A stretch of DNA of 64,000 bases, from positions 1,178,001 through 1,242,000 of the forward strand of contig CANJKZ010000977.1 in assembly GCA_947471745.1 (NCBI GenBank), read 5' to 3'. Below, piece by piece: positions 46,192-56,100 of this stretch. Made by a program: the position numbers and the translations under genes. This DNA comes from Closterium sp. Naga37s-1. Taxonomy: Eukaryota > Streptophyta > Zygnematophyceae > Desmidiales > Closteriaceae. Every line of letters begins with the position of its first letter. Position 1 is the stretch's first letter. The notes below the pieces were generated by a model. The model was not told where the DNA came from. It made no database searches and was given only the letters and a program-made list of their open reading frames with translations.

Positions 46192-46243
46192 CCCCTTAGG
46201 GTAAGCCCCACTACAGCCTAGAGATAACAAATGTAATTTGACA
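46192..46243 (-). repeat. 5' LTR of copia element C, right part
   Basis: The last 52 bp of the interrupted LTR resume directly after the TTATA duplication of element D. Confidence 0.9.
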
Positions 46244-46711
46244 GTGGGGACATATAGCATGCAGGAAGCACAAGTGAGCACTTAGCAGGAAGCTGTGTAG
46301 CTTGCAGCAGGCTGCATGGTTAGCAGTTGACTATTGACTCTAAAGTCACACTAGTCGCCCTCACTCTAAACATAAGGCATAAGATGACAGGACTGGGATT
46401 GGGGGATGGGAATTTAGATGATTATTTTATACAAATATTTGGGTACTAGGAGTCAAACAAAACAGCACAAATAACTTCCTAAGCGGGTTTGGCGCGTCTA
46501 CAGCCAGGTGATACCGTAGTGATTCCTGCTGCTGCTGCTGGTGACAGAGCTACACATAAACACCAGCCCCCCAGCTGAGGTACCGCTGTTCTAACTGGTT
46601 TGGCGCTTCTACAGTCATTGCCTACTAAGTGTGCTCATGACCACTACTGAAACTCTGCTGCCGCCGCCGCCGCTGCTGCTGCTGCTGGTGCTGAAAACGC
46701 TAAGATAAACA
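46244..46711. repeat. 3' flank of the pectinesterase gene with a diverged tandem duplication
   Basis: No gene before 46712. Segments at about 46486-46580 and 46598-46730 share GGTTTGGCGC, TCTACAG, a CTGCTGCTGCTGCTGGTG tract and an AACACCAGCCC...CCAGCTGAG end. The right copy contains the stop codon of the pectinesterase; the left is a partial copy of that gene end. Confidence 0.75.
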
Positions 46712-48968
46712 CTAGCCCGACCAGCTGAGCCAGTTGTTGACTTGCGTGAAGGTGTTGGCATCGTATCCTGTGGTGTCCGTGATAATCCCAGGGTCAACCC
46801 AGTCCGCGCGGGAAGACGCCGCGCCCGGCCCCTTGCTGCCCGCCTCCGCCAGAAACATGCAGCTGCCCTCGTTCCACGACAGCCACCCGTCCTTCTCGAT
46901 CACCTGCGAGGGGATGGGAGATGGGAGATGGGATGGGGGGGAGGTGGGGTGGGGAGGTGGGAGGAAGGTAAGCAAACATGCAGCTCGCCCTCGTTCTACC
47001 ATAGCCATCCAGGGTTTACGGTTAACGGAAGGTGGATGGGGAGTGATACGAACCGCGCTGTCGAGTGATTCATTGGCTACTCTCAGAGGAGTGACGGAAA
47101 CGGAAACGGAAACGGAAACCGCGCAGACAGAAACGGAAGGAAGGAATGCCTACCGCGGGGAGATCGGCGTTGATGAAAACAGTGAAAGCGCATTTCTTCC
47201 ACGGACGGCCCAGATACACCTTGGTCGTGCCGCTGTCCGCCGAGACAACAGCGTCGCGAATCACAATCCCCGTCGGGGTATCCTTGGCGCGGCCCGACGC
47301 CGTCAGAGTCCCGAAAGAGGGGCTCGGGTGAAGCTGGATTTTCGGCGCGTCGATAACCACGGCCGCGTCGCCGAAAATGAAATCCTGCGAGCCGCCGATG
47401 TAGCAGTTTTTGTAGTACTGGCGACCCGCGTCCACGTACAATGTATCTTGCGATCCGTCGAACGCGCAGTCGAAGAGAGCTGATTGGTCGCCCGTGGCGC
47501 GGAAAGCGACTGCCTGGTGATTATCGGGGCCTGCCGTGTTTTCGAACTTGATTCCGAAGGCGACGAACCTGTTGGGTGGTTACCAGGTGGGCGGTTACAT
47601 GAGAAAAGCGGAAACTCGTGCGTGAGATAGCAAGATGTCACGGGAAAGGAGACGAGAGAAGGGGGGGAGAGACATAAGGGCAGAACGGGGGGAAAGAGAT
47701 AAGGGCAGAACGAGGGGGGAGAGATAAGGGCAGAAAGGTTAAACGGCGGCATTACCTGTCACTATCTACGCCGACTGTGGCCGACTCGAACGTCCCCGAC
47801 CCGCTGCCGTAACTCGCGTCGCCCGTGATAATCGTCTTATCTGCGCCCGCGCCAATCAGAACGATAATCGTCTTATCTTGCTGTTGCTGCTCTTATTCTT
47901 CTTGTCCTTCTTCTTGTTATGGTCGTGGTGGTGGTGGTGGAACAGAAGCCTTCTTGAAGTAGAACCGCCCTCCGAATCCTCCCCGGCTGCAGCGGCAAAT
48001 CCGGCGTTCAGCCTCGTCTGAAGCTCCTGAAGTTGCTGGTACAATCCCGGCTCAAGCCAATCCATCGCGCCGCTCCCCGCGGAACTCGTGCTGCTGGATC
48101 GGACGGCCATGCGGCGTCCGCGCACGGGCGCCACATCCTCCTCTGTTGATACGACGCTAGTATCGGCTGATGCGGCGGCTTTGGCGGCGGCGCTGGTGAT
48201 GGACACGAGTGCTTCAAGAGTGTTTCCTGCCCTCTTAGCCGTATACTGCGGAGAGGAAGTGGGGAGATGGGGGATAAGGAGAGAGAGGCACGGGAATTCA
48301 GATTCGCATACAGCCAGTGCTGCTGTTGGACGGAGAAAAGAAGCTGTTCCGCGGTAAAAGAACGCAAGTGAGAAAACCTCGGTGCAAGAAACGGCACATG
48401 CGACCAATGCTGCCGAATGCTTTACATAGAAGAATCTGTAACGAACCTCAAGGTGTACGTAGGCGGGGAAGCCTTGCGCCGCGGGTGAGAAAGTTTGGAA
48501 ACCGTCAACACAGTTGTCGATCTGCGTGTCGGCGGCCGCCAACCAGTACGGCACGTCGCGCTGATTCGTGCCCGCCTCGACCGCATCCCCCGCCTGCCCC
48601 AGGTAGCGCAGCGCGATGGTGGCTTGTCGCGCGCAGCTCCTCGCCATGGCATTCGTAAAATGATCTTCCTCCACGTTGTTCGACTTAATCTCTTCGGCGG
48701 CCTCAATTAGCGCAGCGACTTGCGCTTGCACCGCTGCGATCATAGCCGTGGTCACTTGCTCCGGCGTCTGCGGCACGACGCCTAGTGTTCTCCGCGCCAC
48801 GCGGAACTCTGTCGCGCAGTGCGTTCGGTTGGATGAAGCGATGCACGCGTCAGGGTGGGAAAGGACGAGATAGTTATCGGCCATCTCGCAGCAGGAGATT
48901 ACGGCCAGCGCGAGTCCTAGTCCAGCAAATGTCCATATGGCCGCGCGTTTCACCCAACCAATCTCCAT
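46712..48968 (-). CDS. Pectin methylesterase with PMEI pro-region; catalytic domain lacks its first part
   Basis: Exon 1 (48447-48968) starts with a membrane anchor or signal (about residues 8-27) and holds a PMEI domain. Exon 2 (from 48245) continues in phase through a Ser-rich stretch to RRLL, the usual subtilase processing motif, then a His/Lys-rich stretch. Exons ending at 47757, at 47154-47568 and at 46712-46903 encode the rest of a pectinesterase fold. The active-site blocks are present: NHQAVAF (Gln), GSQDTLYV (Asp), GGSQDFIFGDA (Asp) and VYLGRPW (Arg). The enzyme removes methyl esters from wall homogalacturonan after secretion. Oddity: the 60 or so residues normally found between RRLL and IVLIGAGADKTIITG, including the GxYxE motif, are missing. 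The frame from RRLL ends at a stop at 47856-47858, while the catalytic frame resumes out of phase between two copies of GATAAGACGATTATC. So this is a deleted, probably non-functional gene, unless a cryptic exon or assembly collapse explains it. Confidence 0.85.
46960..47020 (-). repeat. Partial copy of the last pectinesterase exon
   Basis: AAACATGCAGCTCGCCCTCG repeats the stretch near 46850 that encodes WNEGSCMF, about 125 bp away, upstream of the exon in gene direction. Confidence 0.75.
47094..47122. repeat. CGGAAA hexamer microsatellite
   Basis: Four to five GGAAAC units in the intron before the last pectinesterase exon. Confidence 0.9.
47655..47740. repeat. Tandem repeat of about 33 bp in a pectinesterase intron
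   Basis: Three units share GAGATAAGGGCAGAA with G-rich spacers. Confidence 0.85.
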
Positions 48969-49954
48969 CTTCGCGACGAGAGAGAGCTCACAAAGAGTAC
49001 GGAAGGGAGAGGTATTAAATGCCGTGTCTGGGTGATTCTGCCTCAGCAGTACTTTTAGAAGGACCGATTGAAAGGTGGAGGTGAAACGTAAGCAGAACTG
49101 ATGGCTGATGGTGGCTCAACTGATGGTTGATGGTAATTAGAAACGCAGATTTATGCATCACCTCTTGGTAGGGCGTCGGTCGTGAGCGCCGTGAGGGCTT
49201 TCTGTTCGGTAAGTCGTCCTCACAAGGAGGGCGGAAGATTACTGTGACACGCAGGCCAGCTTATCGCGGCTCGATTCTATGGATGGCGAAATCGAAGCGC
49301 GATATGTTCAGCCCAACCATTGGCTGTTTCACGGAGCGCAGAGGGGCTTATTGCCCCTCGGCGATCAGGACAGGACCATGGTGAGCGTGAGGGCGAATCC
49401 AGTGAGCACCCAGAAAACACTTACGTGAAGGCTAGGTAGCAAACACTTACGAGTTCGAGGGATGTACGAGACTTCTAGAGCAGAGAGTGTCCGTGCTACA
49501 TCAATACAGTTCTGCAACTCATTATTTCGGGGAACATCCGTCCCGAAACAAAAATGTTGGCGGGGCCACCACCATTCGATATGTCAACATCGCCAGGCAA
49601 TTGGTACGGAAAGGCAGCGGCGCGTGACAAAGACAGTGCTTGTAACGATTCTTGACGTACTCTGGAAGCCTTAGCGGTCCGAGTGGATTTGCTATGAGTA
49701 GCTTTCGCTACAACGAAAGACCAAACCCGACACCAGGGCCGGTTAACGCCCAACGGCATTTGGCACACACGCAACTACGAATTTGCGGAAACCAAATCCC
49801 GCCTCGGCAAACTGAAAGCTGACATCTGCCTCACTCTATTTAGTGAATCCAAAAACATTATGTGCTCGTTGAATAATCTGAGGATTCTAATTCTCCTGAG
49901 GACACATCAGAAGTTTGTGTATGTAGTGGTATTCATTTTAACGCTATCTTGACG
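48969..49954. other. No recognised gene; between pectinesterase and CCT1
   Basis: Holds the upstream region of the pectinesterase gene (an ATTTAATA word near 49013-49020 could be a weak TATA box) and the 3' flank of CCT1. No supported frame. Confidence 0.5.
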
Positions 49955-50107
49955 TCACTCCTCAGGGCCGTCTTGGGCCTTGGCCAGCCGAATCATGTCG
50001 TCGATCCTGAGAATGGTGATGGCGGCTTCCGTGGCAAACTGCAGCAAGAGGAGACGAAGACAGAGCGAGCATTCAGTGAGAGGGGAAGAGGACACGACGA
50101 ATATGCA

Positions 50108-50140
<33 letters not shown>

Positions 50141-53100
50141 GTCGCCGGATTACACAGCGAGGAATGGCACGCACTGTAGAGGGGAGTGCATGGTAACACA
50201 AACACAACAGGCAAGACCAAGTCCATGACACTGGCAGAGCTTCCCCAAGGATATATTGCTTTTGCTCATTGCAGGCTCAGGTCCATAGACAGATAACCAA
50301 TATAAGATCAGCTTAAGACCAAAACCGCGATGCAGGCAGACTTTCAGGTGGCCCCACACTCCTGCCTCTTCGTTGCTCCTCGGTGTCCCGTTGACCAGGT
50401 AGGTCCAAACCAGATCGGTACCTGATCAATACCAACAGTTGCTGCTGCAGAACAAAGCACCAATAAGCCCCCCTTCATGCAGGATATTGGTTTTGCTCAT
50501 TGCTGGCTCGAGCACCCCTGCTTCCACGTTGTTTGTTCCTCAGCACAGCACACCATTCACCAGACCAGATCCAGGCCGTACCTGATGGACACCAGAGCAA
50601 AGCAGCACAGCCCTCTTACCTGCAGGATCTTGGTTTTGCTCATGGCTGGCTCCAGCACGCCCGCCTCCACGTTGTTCCTCAACACACCGTTCACCAGGTC
50701 CAAACCGTACCTGTCTCACAGGGAAGGGGAAGAAGGAGGAGGAGAAATAATAGACGTTTGACTAAATCTGAGACGTCTCAAACTTGTTCCTCAGCACACC
50801 ATTCAACAGGTCCAATCCGTACCTGTCTCACAGGACACAAGGGGGAGGGGAAATGACAAGAATGGCATGTGGCAAGACAAATATGACTCATGGTAAGACA
50901 ACGATGACTCCTCTTAAGACCAGAATGACTCGTGGTAAGACAAAAATGACTCGTGGTAAGCCAAATATGCCATACGGTAAGAGGCACTCGTGATGGTCAA
51001 AGTGACTGATATGCACTAGCATGGTGAAAAGGTGGTAAGCCGCACTCTTTGGGATACAGAGTCTCTTGTAAATCTCGGTTCAACTCAACCCCACCCCAAA
51101 CTCACTCTGCCAAGTGCTGCTTGTCGCTTTTAGTCTGCGACATGTGGTGGTACGCCCTCAGCTTCGCCACCAGGTCCGTGGCATCCTTGGCAGCATTCAC
51201 TGCCAGCACCTGAAGAAGCACGGTGAGCAGCAACGGATGGAGAGGCATTGGGAGGAAGCAGCTCGGGGTTAAACCCATCGACATGTGGTGGTACGCCCTC
51301 AGCTTCGCCACGAGATCTGTGGCATCCTTGGCAGCATTCACCGCCAGCACCTGCAGCAGCATAGGGAGCAACAACTGGCGGAGATGCATTGGGAGGAAGA
51401 GGCTCGACGATAAAGCCCATCGGCAAGTGGTGGTACGCCCTCAGCTTCGCCATGAGATCTGCAGCACCCTTGCAGCATTCACTGCGAGCGCCTGAGGGGG
51501 AGAGAGGCAGCGCAGGGAACCCTAAACCCTAGGCAGGGCTTCAGTAAACTCGGAGATAGCCAGCTGCTCCCGGGACCCAAGGGTGATGGCGAGGTTCTCC
51601 AGGTGCACAGACAGGGCCTCCTCCACCGTGCCCTCCCCTTTCACAGCACCTCATTGGACAGGGTACAGCTCGGGAGAAAGAGAGGGGCACACGTACCTTG
51701 GGAATGACGAGCAGGGCTTCAGCAAACTCGGCTATAGCCAGCTGCTCCCGCGACCCAAGAGTTGTAGCGAGATTCTCCAGGTGAACAGACAGGGCAGCCT
51801 CCACAGCGCCTCCCCCTGCTACCACGGAGTTGGACTCGAGTGTGCGCTTGACAATGCAGATGGCATCGTGAAGGGAACGGTCCATCTCGTCGAGCATGTA
51901 GTCGTTGGCCCCGCGGAGGAGGAGGGTGGCCTGTAATATGGGAGAGGTCAAGGGAAAGAGAGTGGGGTTTATGGTTGGTGGTGCAGATGGCATCGTGAAG
52001 GGAGCGATCCATCTCATCTAACATGTAGTCATTGGTGCCGCGGAGGAGGAGAGTGGCCTGTAGTGTGGGAGAGGACACACAAGGGAGAGTGGGTTGGTGG
52101 TGCAGATGCATATGCAGCTAGCGGTACATCTAATCCAGCATGTAGTCGTTGGCTCCTTGCAGGAGGAGGGTGGCCTGCAAAGCGCACAACAGACGGGAGG
52201 GAGAGTGGCTTGACAATGCACATGGCGTCGTGGAGGGAACGGTCCATCTCATCCAGCATGTAGTCGTTGGCTCCTCGCAGGAGGAGGGTGGCCTGTTGAG
52301 GACGGGTATGGGGACGGGACGTTGAGGAGATAAGTATGGGGGGGAGGTAGCGTGAGGGAGTCTTGGCATGGTTGGTAGTGCAGAAGGCGTCGTGCAGCAA
52401 GCGATCCATCTCGTCCAGCATGTAGTCGTTGGCTCCTCGCAGGAGCAGAGTTGCCTGTGGTGTACCGTGGGGAGGCACGAGGAGCTGCTGACTGTAGGAG
52501 GATTATAGATGTCATACTCATGCTCCTCGTATAACCCTCTGTGCCCCCCTGTGCCCCTCTGTGCCCCCCTGTGCCCCTCTGTGCCCCCCTGTGCCCCCCT
52601 GTGCCCCCCTGTGCCCCTCTGTGCCCCCCTGTGCCCCTCTGTGCCCCCCTGTGCCCCTCTGTGCCCCCCTGTGCCCCTCTGTGCCCCCCTGTGCCCCTCT
52701 GTGCCCCCCTGTGCCCCTTTGTTCTGTGCTCCCTTGCGCCTTCCCTGGCTCCCCCTACTTCACCCCCTAATACACCACCCCTAATACACCACCCCTAATA
52801 CACCTCCTCTGCTTGCGCCAGCAACCCTCTACCTCTGCAACCCTGTGCGCCTGTGCCCGCTCTACTGCCCCTGCTCTCCTCACTCACCGCCTTGGCGGCC
52901 TTAAAGCCCTTGAAGATCAAGATGTTGTCATCTGCCACCCGCTCCTCATACACCTCCTCTGCCTGGCCCAGCATGGACGCATCAAACGTCTCCCCCCCCT
53001 CCATGTCCGCGAATGTGAGCATCTGAAAAGAGAGGGAGTAAAGGAGGGGAGACATTGATGGGTGCTACGTGTTTTTGTTGAACAACAACCACCCGCTCAT

Positions 53101-56100
53101 CATACACCTCCCTTGCCTGCCCCAGTGGACGTGTCAAATCTCCCCCTCCCCTCCATGTCCGCAAATGAGGGCATCTGAGAGTAGACACGAGCAACAAACA
53201 GAACCCCACTTCGTCTTGATCGAATCAGTTAGAAAAATGTCGAGCCAAACCTCTTTTATTTTCTTTTCTTTGTGCGCCTCGAATCGCGACAGGGGTTTCC
53301 AGAGTCAGGCCGAACCTAAAAAACTTCGACGCGTTTATCGCTTCGTCTCGAAGCACGTGGGGTTCGACGTGGAACCACTTTCCCCGCCAACACCCCCTCT
53401 CCCCGCTCCCGTCAGAACCACTTTCATCCTGCACAATTTCCTGCTTGATGAAAAATCGAGTCCTCCTTATTACCACCTGGTTACCAAGTTACCAACCACC
53501 CCCACCCACACCAGGCCCACTCACATGCCCGCCTAGCCCTCCTGCCCCACTCTCCCTCCTCACCCCCAGTGTCATCCTCGCCCCCCTCGTCCCACTCACC
53601 TCACCATGGTAGCGCCAGACGCCTTTTCTTCACTCGCCTGCCTCCTGCCTCCCAGCATTCCGTTCACGGTTCACCACCCCCACACCAAGCCCACACACAC
53701 GCCCCCTCCCCCCACTCGCCCCCCTCGTCTCACCATGGTAGCACCAGATGCCTTGGCGATGTGCTTCAGGTCGTCCTCTGCCTGCCACCCTCCTTCATAC
53801 CGCCCACCTTCTAGTCAGGGTACCAACCCCACCCACACCAGCTCACTCGCACACACCACTCACACGCACCCCTGGCCCATTCCCATCTTGCCCCCCGCGC
53901 CTCACCATGGTAGCACCAGACGCCTTGGCGATGTGCCTCAGGTCGTCCTTCTTGACTCGCCGCACTGCAATGGCGCCTGCCTCCACGAAATACTGGTGGA
54001 GGAGGGACGAGGGAAGGAGGTAAGGATACGGTGGAGGGGATAGTGAGGCAAAGGGGAGGGGTGGGGTGTGCCTGAGGTCGTCCTTCTTCACCCTCCGCAC
54101 TGCAATAACGCCTGCCTCCACAAATTACTGGTAGGTGGAAGTGAAGAGGGGAAAGGGGAAAGAGAGACAAGCAGTTGGGGGGGGGAGGGATAGGCAGGGG
54201 GGAAGGGGTGGCATGCGGTGAGGGCGACAGGTGGGGGAAAGTAGTAGAAGGGCAAGGCGCATGGGGAAAACACAGTCTCATGCACTGACAAGGACTAGCC
54301 AATTGCACACAGGACATGAAGGGTCACGATAACAGCTCAACCTGAGCAACAAGTGACGTGTCATCCAGACAGCTCGCTGTGAGCGCCAATTCAGCACGGC
54401 AGCTCACCTTGAGCGACATGTCATCACGACAGCTCACCTTGAGCGCCACGTCAGCACAGCAGCTCACCTTGAGCGACATGTCATCGATGCCCTTGGTGGT
54501 GAGAATGACATTTGCACCCGCCTTGAGCATCTTTTGAATGCGCTCCTTTGTAATGTCCGACTCCCTGCCATGTAGAAGCAACAAGACAACACAGAGCACA
54601 TCACACTGACTTTAACCACCACAGTACTATGTGCTGCCTTGAGCATCTTCTGAATGCGCTCCTTTGTGATGTCCGACTCCCTGCCGTGAGGAACAAGCAC
54701 AGCACAGCACAGAGCAGAAGAGAGAAGCACCAATTGTAAGCAGCGGCACCAATACACATGGCCCGCCTTGAGCATCTTCTGTATGCGCTCCTTTGTGATG
54801 TCCGACTCCCTGCCACGAGCCATGAGGAACAAGCACAACATAGAGCAGCACAAAATGACACGAAGCTTGTAACCACCACAACACTCCATGCCGCCTTGAG
54901 CATCTTCTGAATGCGCTCCTTTGTGATGTCCGACTCCCTGCCATGAGGAACAAGCGCAACACAGAACAGCACAGCACAGCACAGCACAGCACAGCACAGC
55001 ACAGCACAGCACAGCACAGCACAGCACAGCACAGCACAGCACAGCACAGAAGAGAGAAGCACCGATTGTAAGCAGCGGCACCAATACACATGACCCGCCT
55101 GGAGCATCTTTTGAAGCGCAACACAGCAAAGCACAGCCCCAGAACAACACCAGTTTGTAACCACCACCACAACACTCAATGCGGCCTTGAGCATCCTATG
55201 TAATGTCCGCGCAGAGGGGCAGCATCCTATGTACGCGCTCCTTCGTAATGTCCGACGGCTTTGAGACTTCTCAAAAGCGGCTCCTTCATAATGTCCGACG
55301 CCCTGCACCTTTTTTGTTTCCCTCACCTCTCCCAAATCTATCCAACTCTTTTGGGTCTGTCACCAGCACCTGCACGCCCATCTGCATGCGAGTGCACGCA
55401 CTGCAGGTTAAGCTCCAGGCCCCTTCCCTCCCAAGGCCCAAACTACTACAACCCCTCCTCTCACCTTACCTCTATTGCTCTCACCTCTCCCGAATCTTAT
55501 CCAGCTCCTTGGGGTCGGTCACGAGCACCTGCATGCCCATCTGCATGCGAGGCGGCCCCACGTACCCCTCCCTTGTCCTCCCAACCTTGCTTCTTTCCAC
55601 ACCTCTCCCGAATCTTATCCAGCTCCTTGGGGTCTGTCACGAGCACCTGCATGCCCATCTGCATGCGAGGCGGCCCCACGTACCCCTCCCTTGTCCTCCC
55701 AACCTTGCTTCTTTCCACACCTCTCCCGAATCTTATCCAGCTCCTTGGGGTCTGTCACGAGCACCTGCATGCCCATCTGCATGCGAGGCGGCCCCACGTA
55801 CCCCTCCCTTGTCCTCCCAACCTTGCTTCTTTCCACACCTCTCCCGAATCTTATCCAGCTCCTTGGGGTCTGTCACGAGCACCTGCATGCCCATCTGCAT
55901 GCGAGGCGGCCCCACGTACCCCTCCCTTGTCCTCCCAACCTTGCTTCTTTCCACACCTCTCCCGAATCTTATCCAGCTCCTTGGGGTCTGTCACGAGCAC
56001 CTGCATGCCCATCTGCATGCGCGTGCGCTGCAGATTGAAGTCCAGGCAGGCGATGTGGGCGGGTCCCACACACCCCTCCCTTGCCCTCCCAACCTTGCTT

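Larger units (their letters stand above)
28955..46243 (-). mobile_element. Ty1/copia retrotransposon C (fossil; outer shell of the nest)
   Basis: The left LTR is 28955-29081 (127 bp). The right LTR is 32608-32682 plus 46192-46243 (75 + 52 = 127 bp), interrupted by element D. The polypurine tract (CTATGGGGGTG) matches those of elements B and E, and the primer-binding site TGGTATTAGAGC is at 32596-32607. The flanking 5-mers GAGGG and GTGGG are a near-match target duplication. Recognised parts are the low-complexity hinge (about 31300-32435), reverse transcriptase (about 30200-30900) and RNase H (about 29350-29850); gag, protease and integrase are not recognised. Without D the element is only about 3.8 kb. 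Broken. The LTRs differ at about 6 of 127 positions, making it the oldest of the three nested elements. Confidence 0.9.

Noticed and set aside
51518-51535. CCCTAAACCCTAGG, resembling plant telomere repeats
   Set aside because: Only about two units inside a CCT1 intron; not an interstitial telomere array.
52509-52798. [10 protein letters not shown]-repeat open frames
   Set aside because: Translation of the 20-bp minisatellite in a CCT1 intron.
54464-55335. Cys-rich (VLCCA) frames on the minus strand
   Set aside because: Product of the ACAGC microsatellite and exon 10 copies.
55482-56072. Regular 118-bp array considered as a CRISPR-like or satellite array
   Set aside because: Units have no unique spacers and each contains a piece of CCT1 exon 9 with its donor; a local tandem duplication in a eukaryotic intron.
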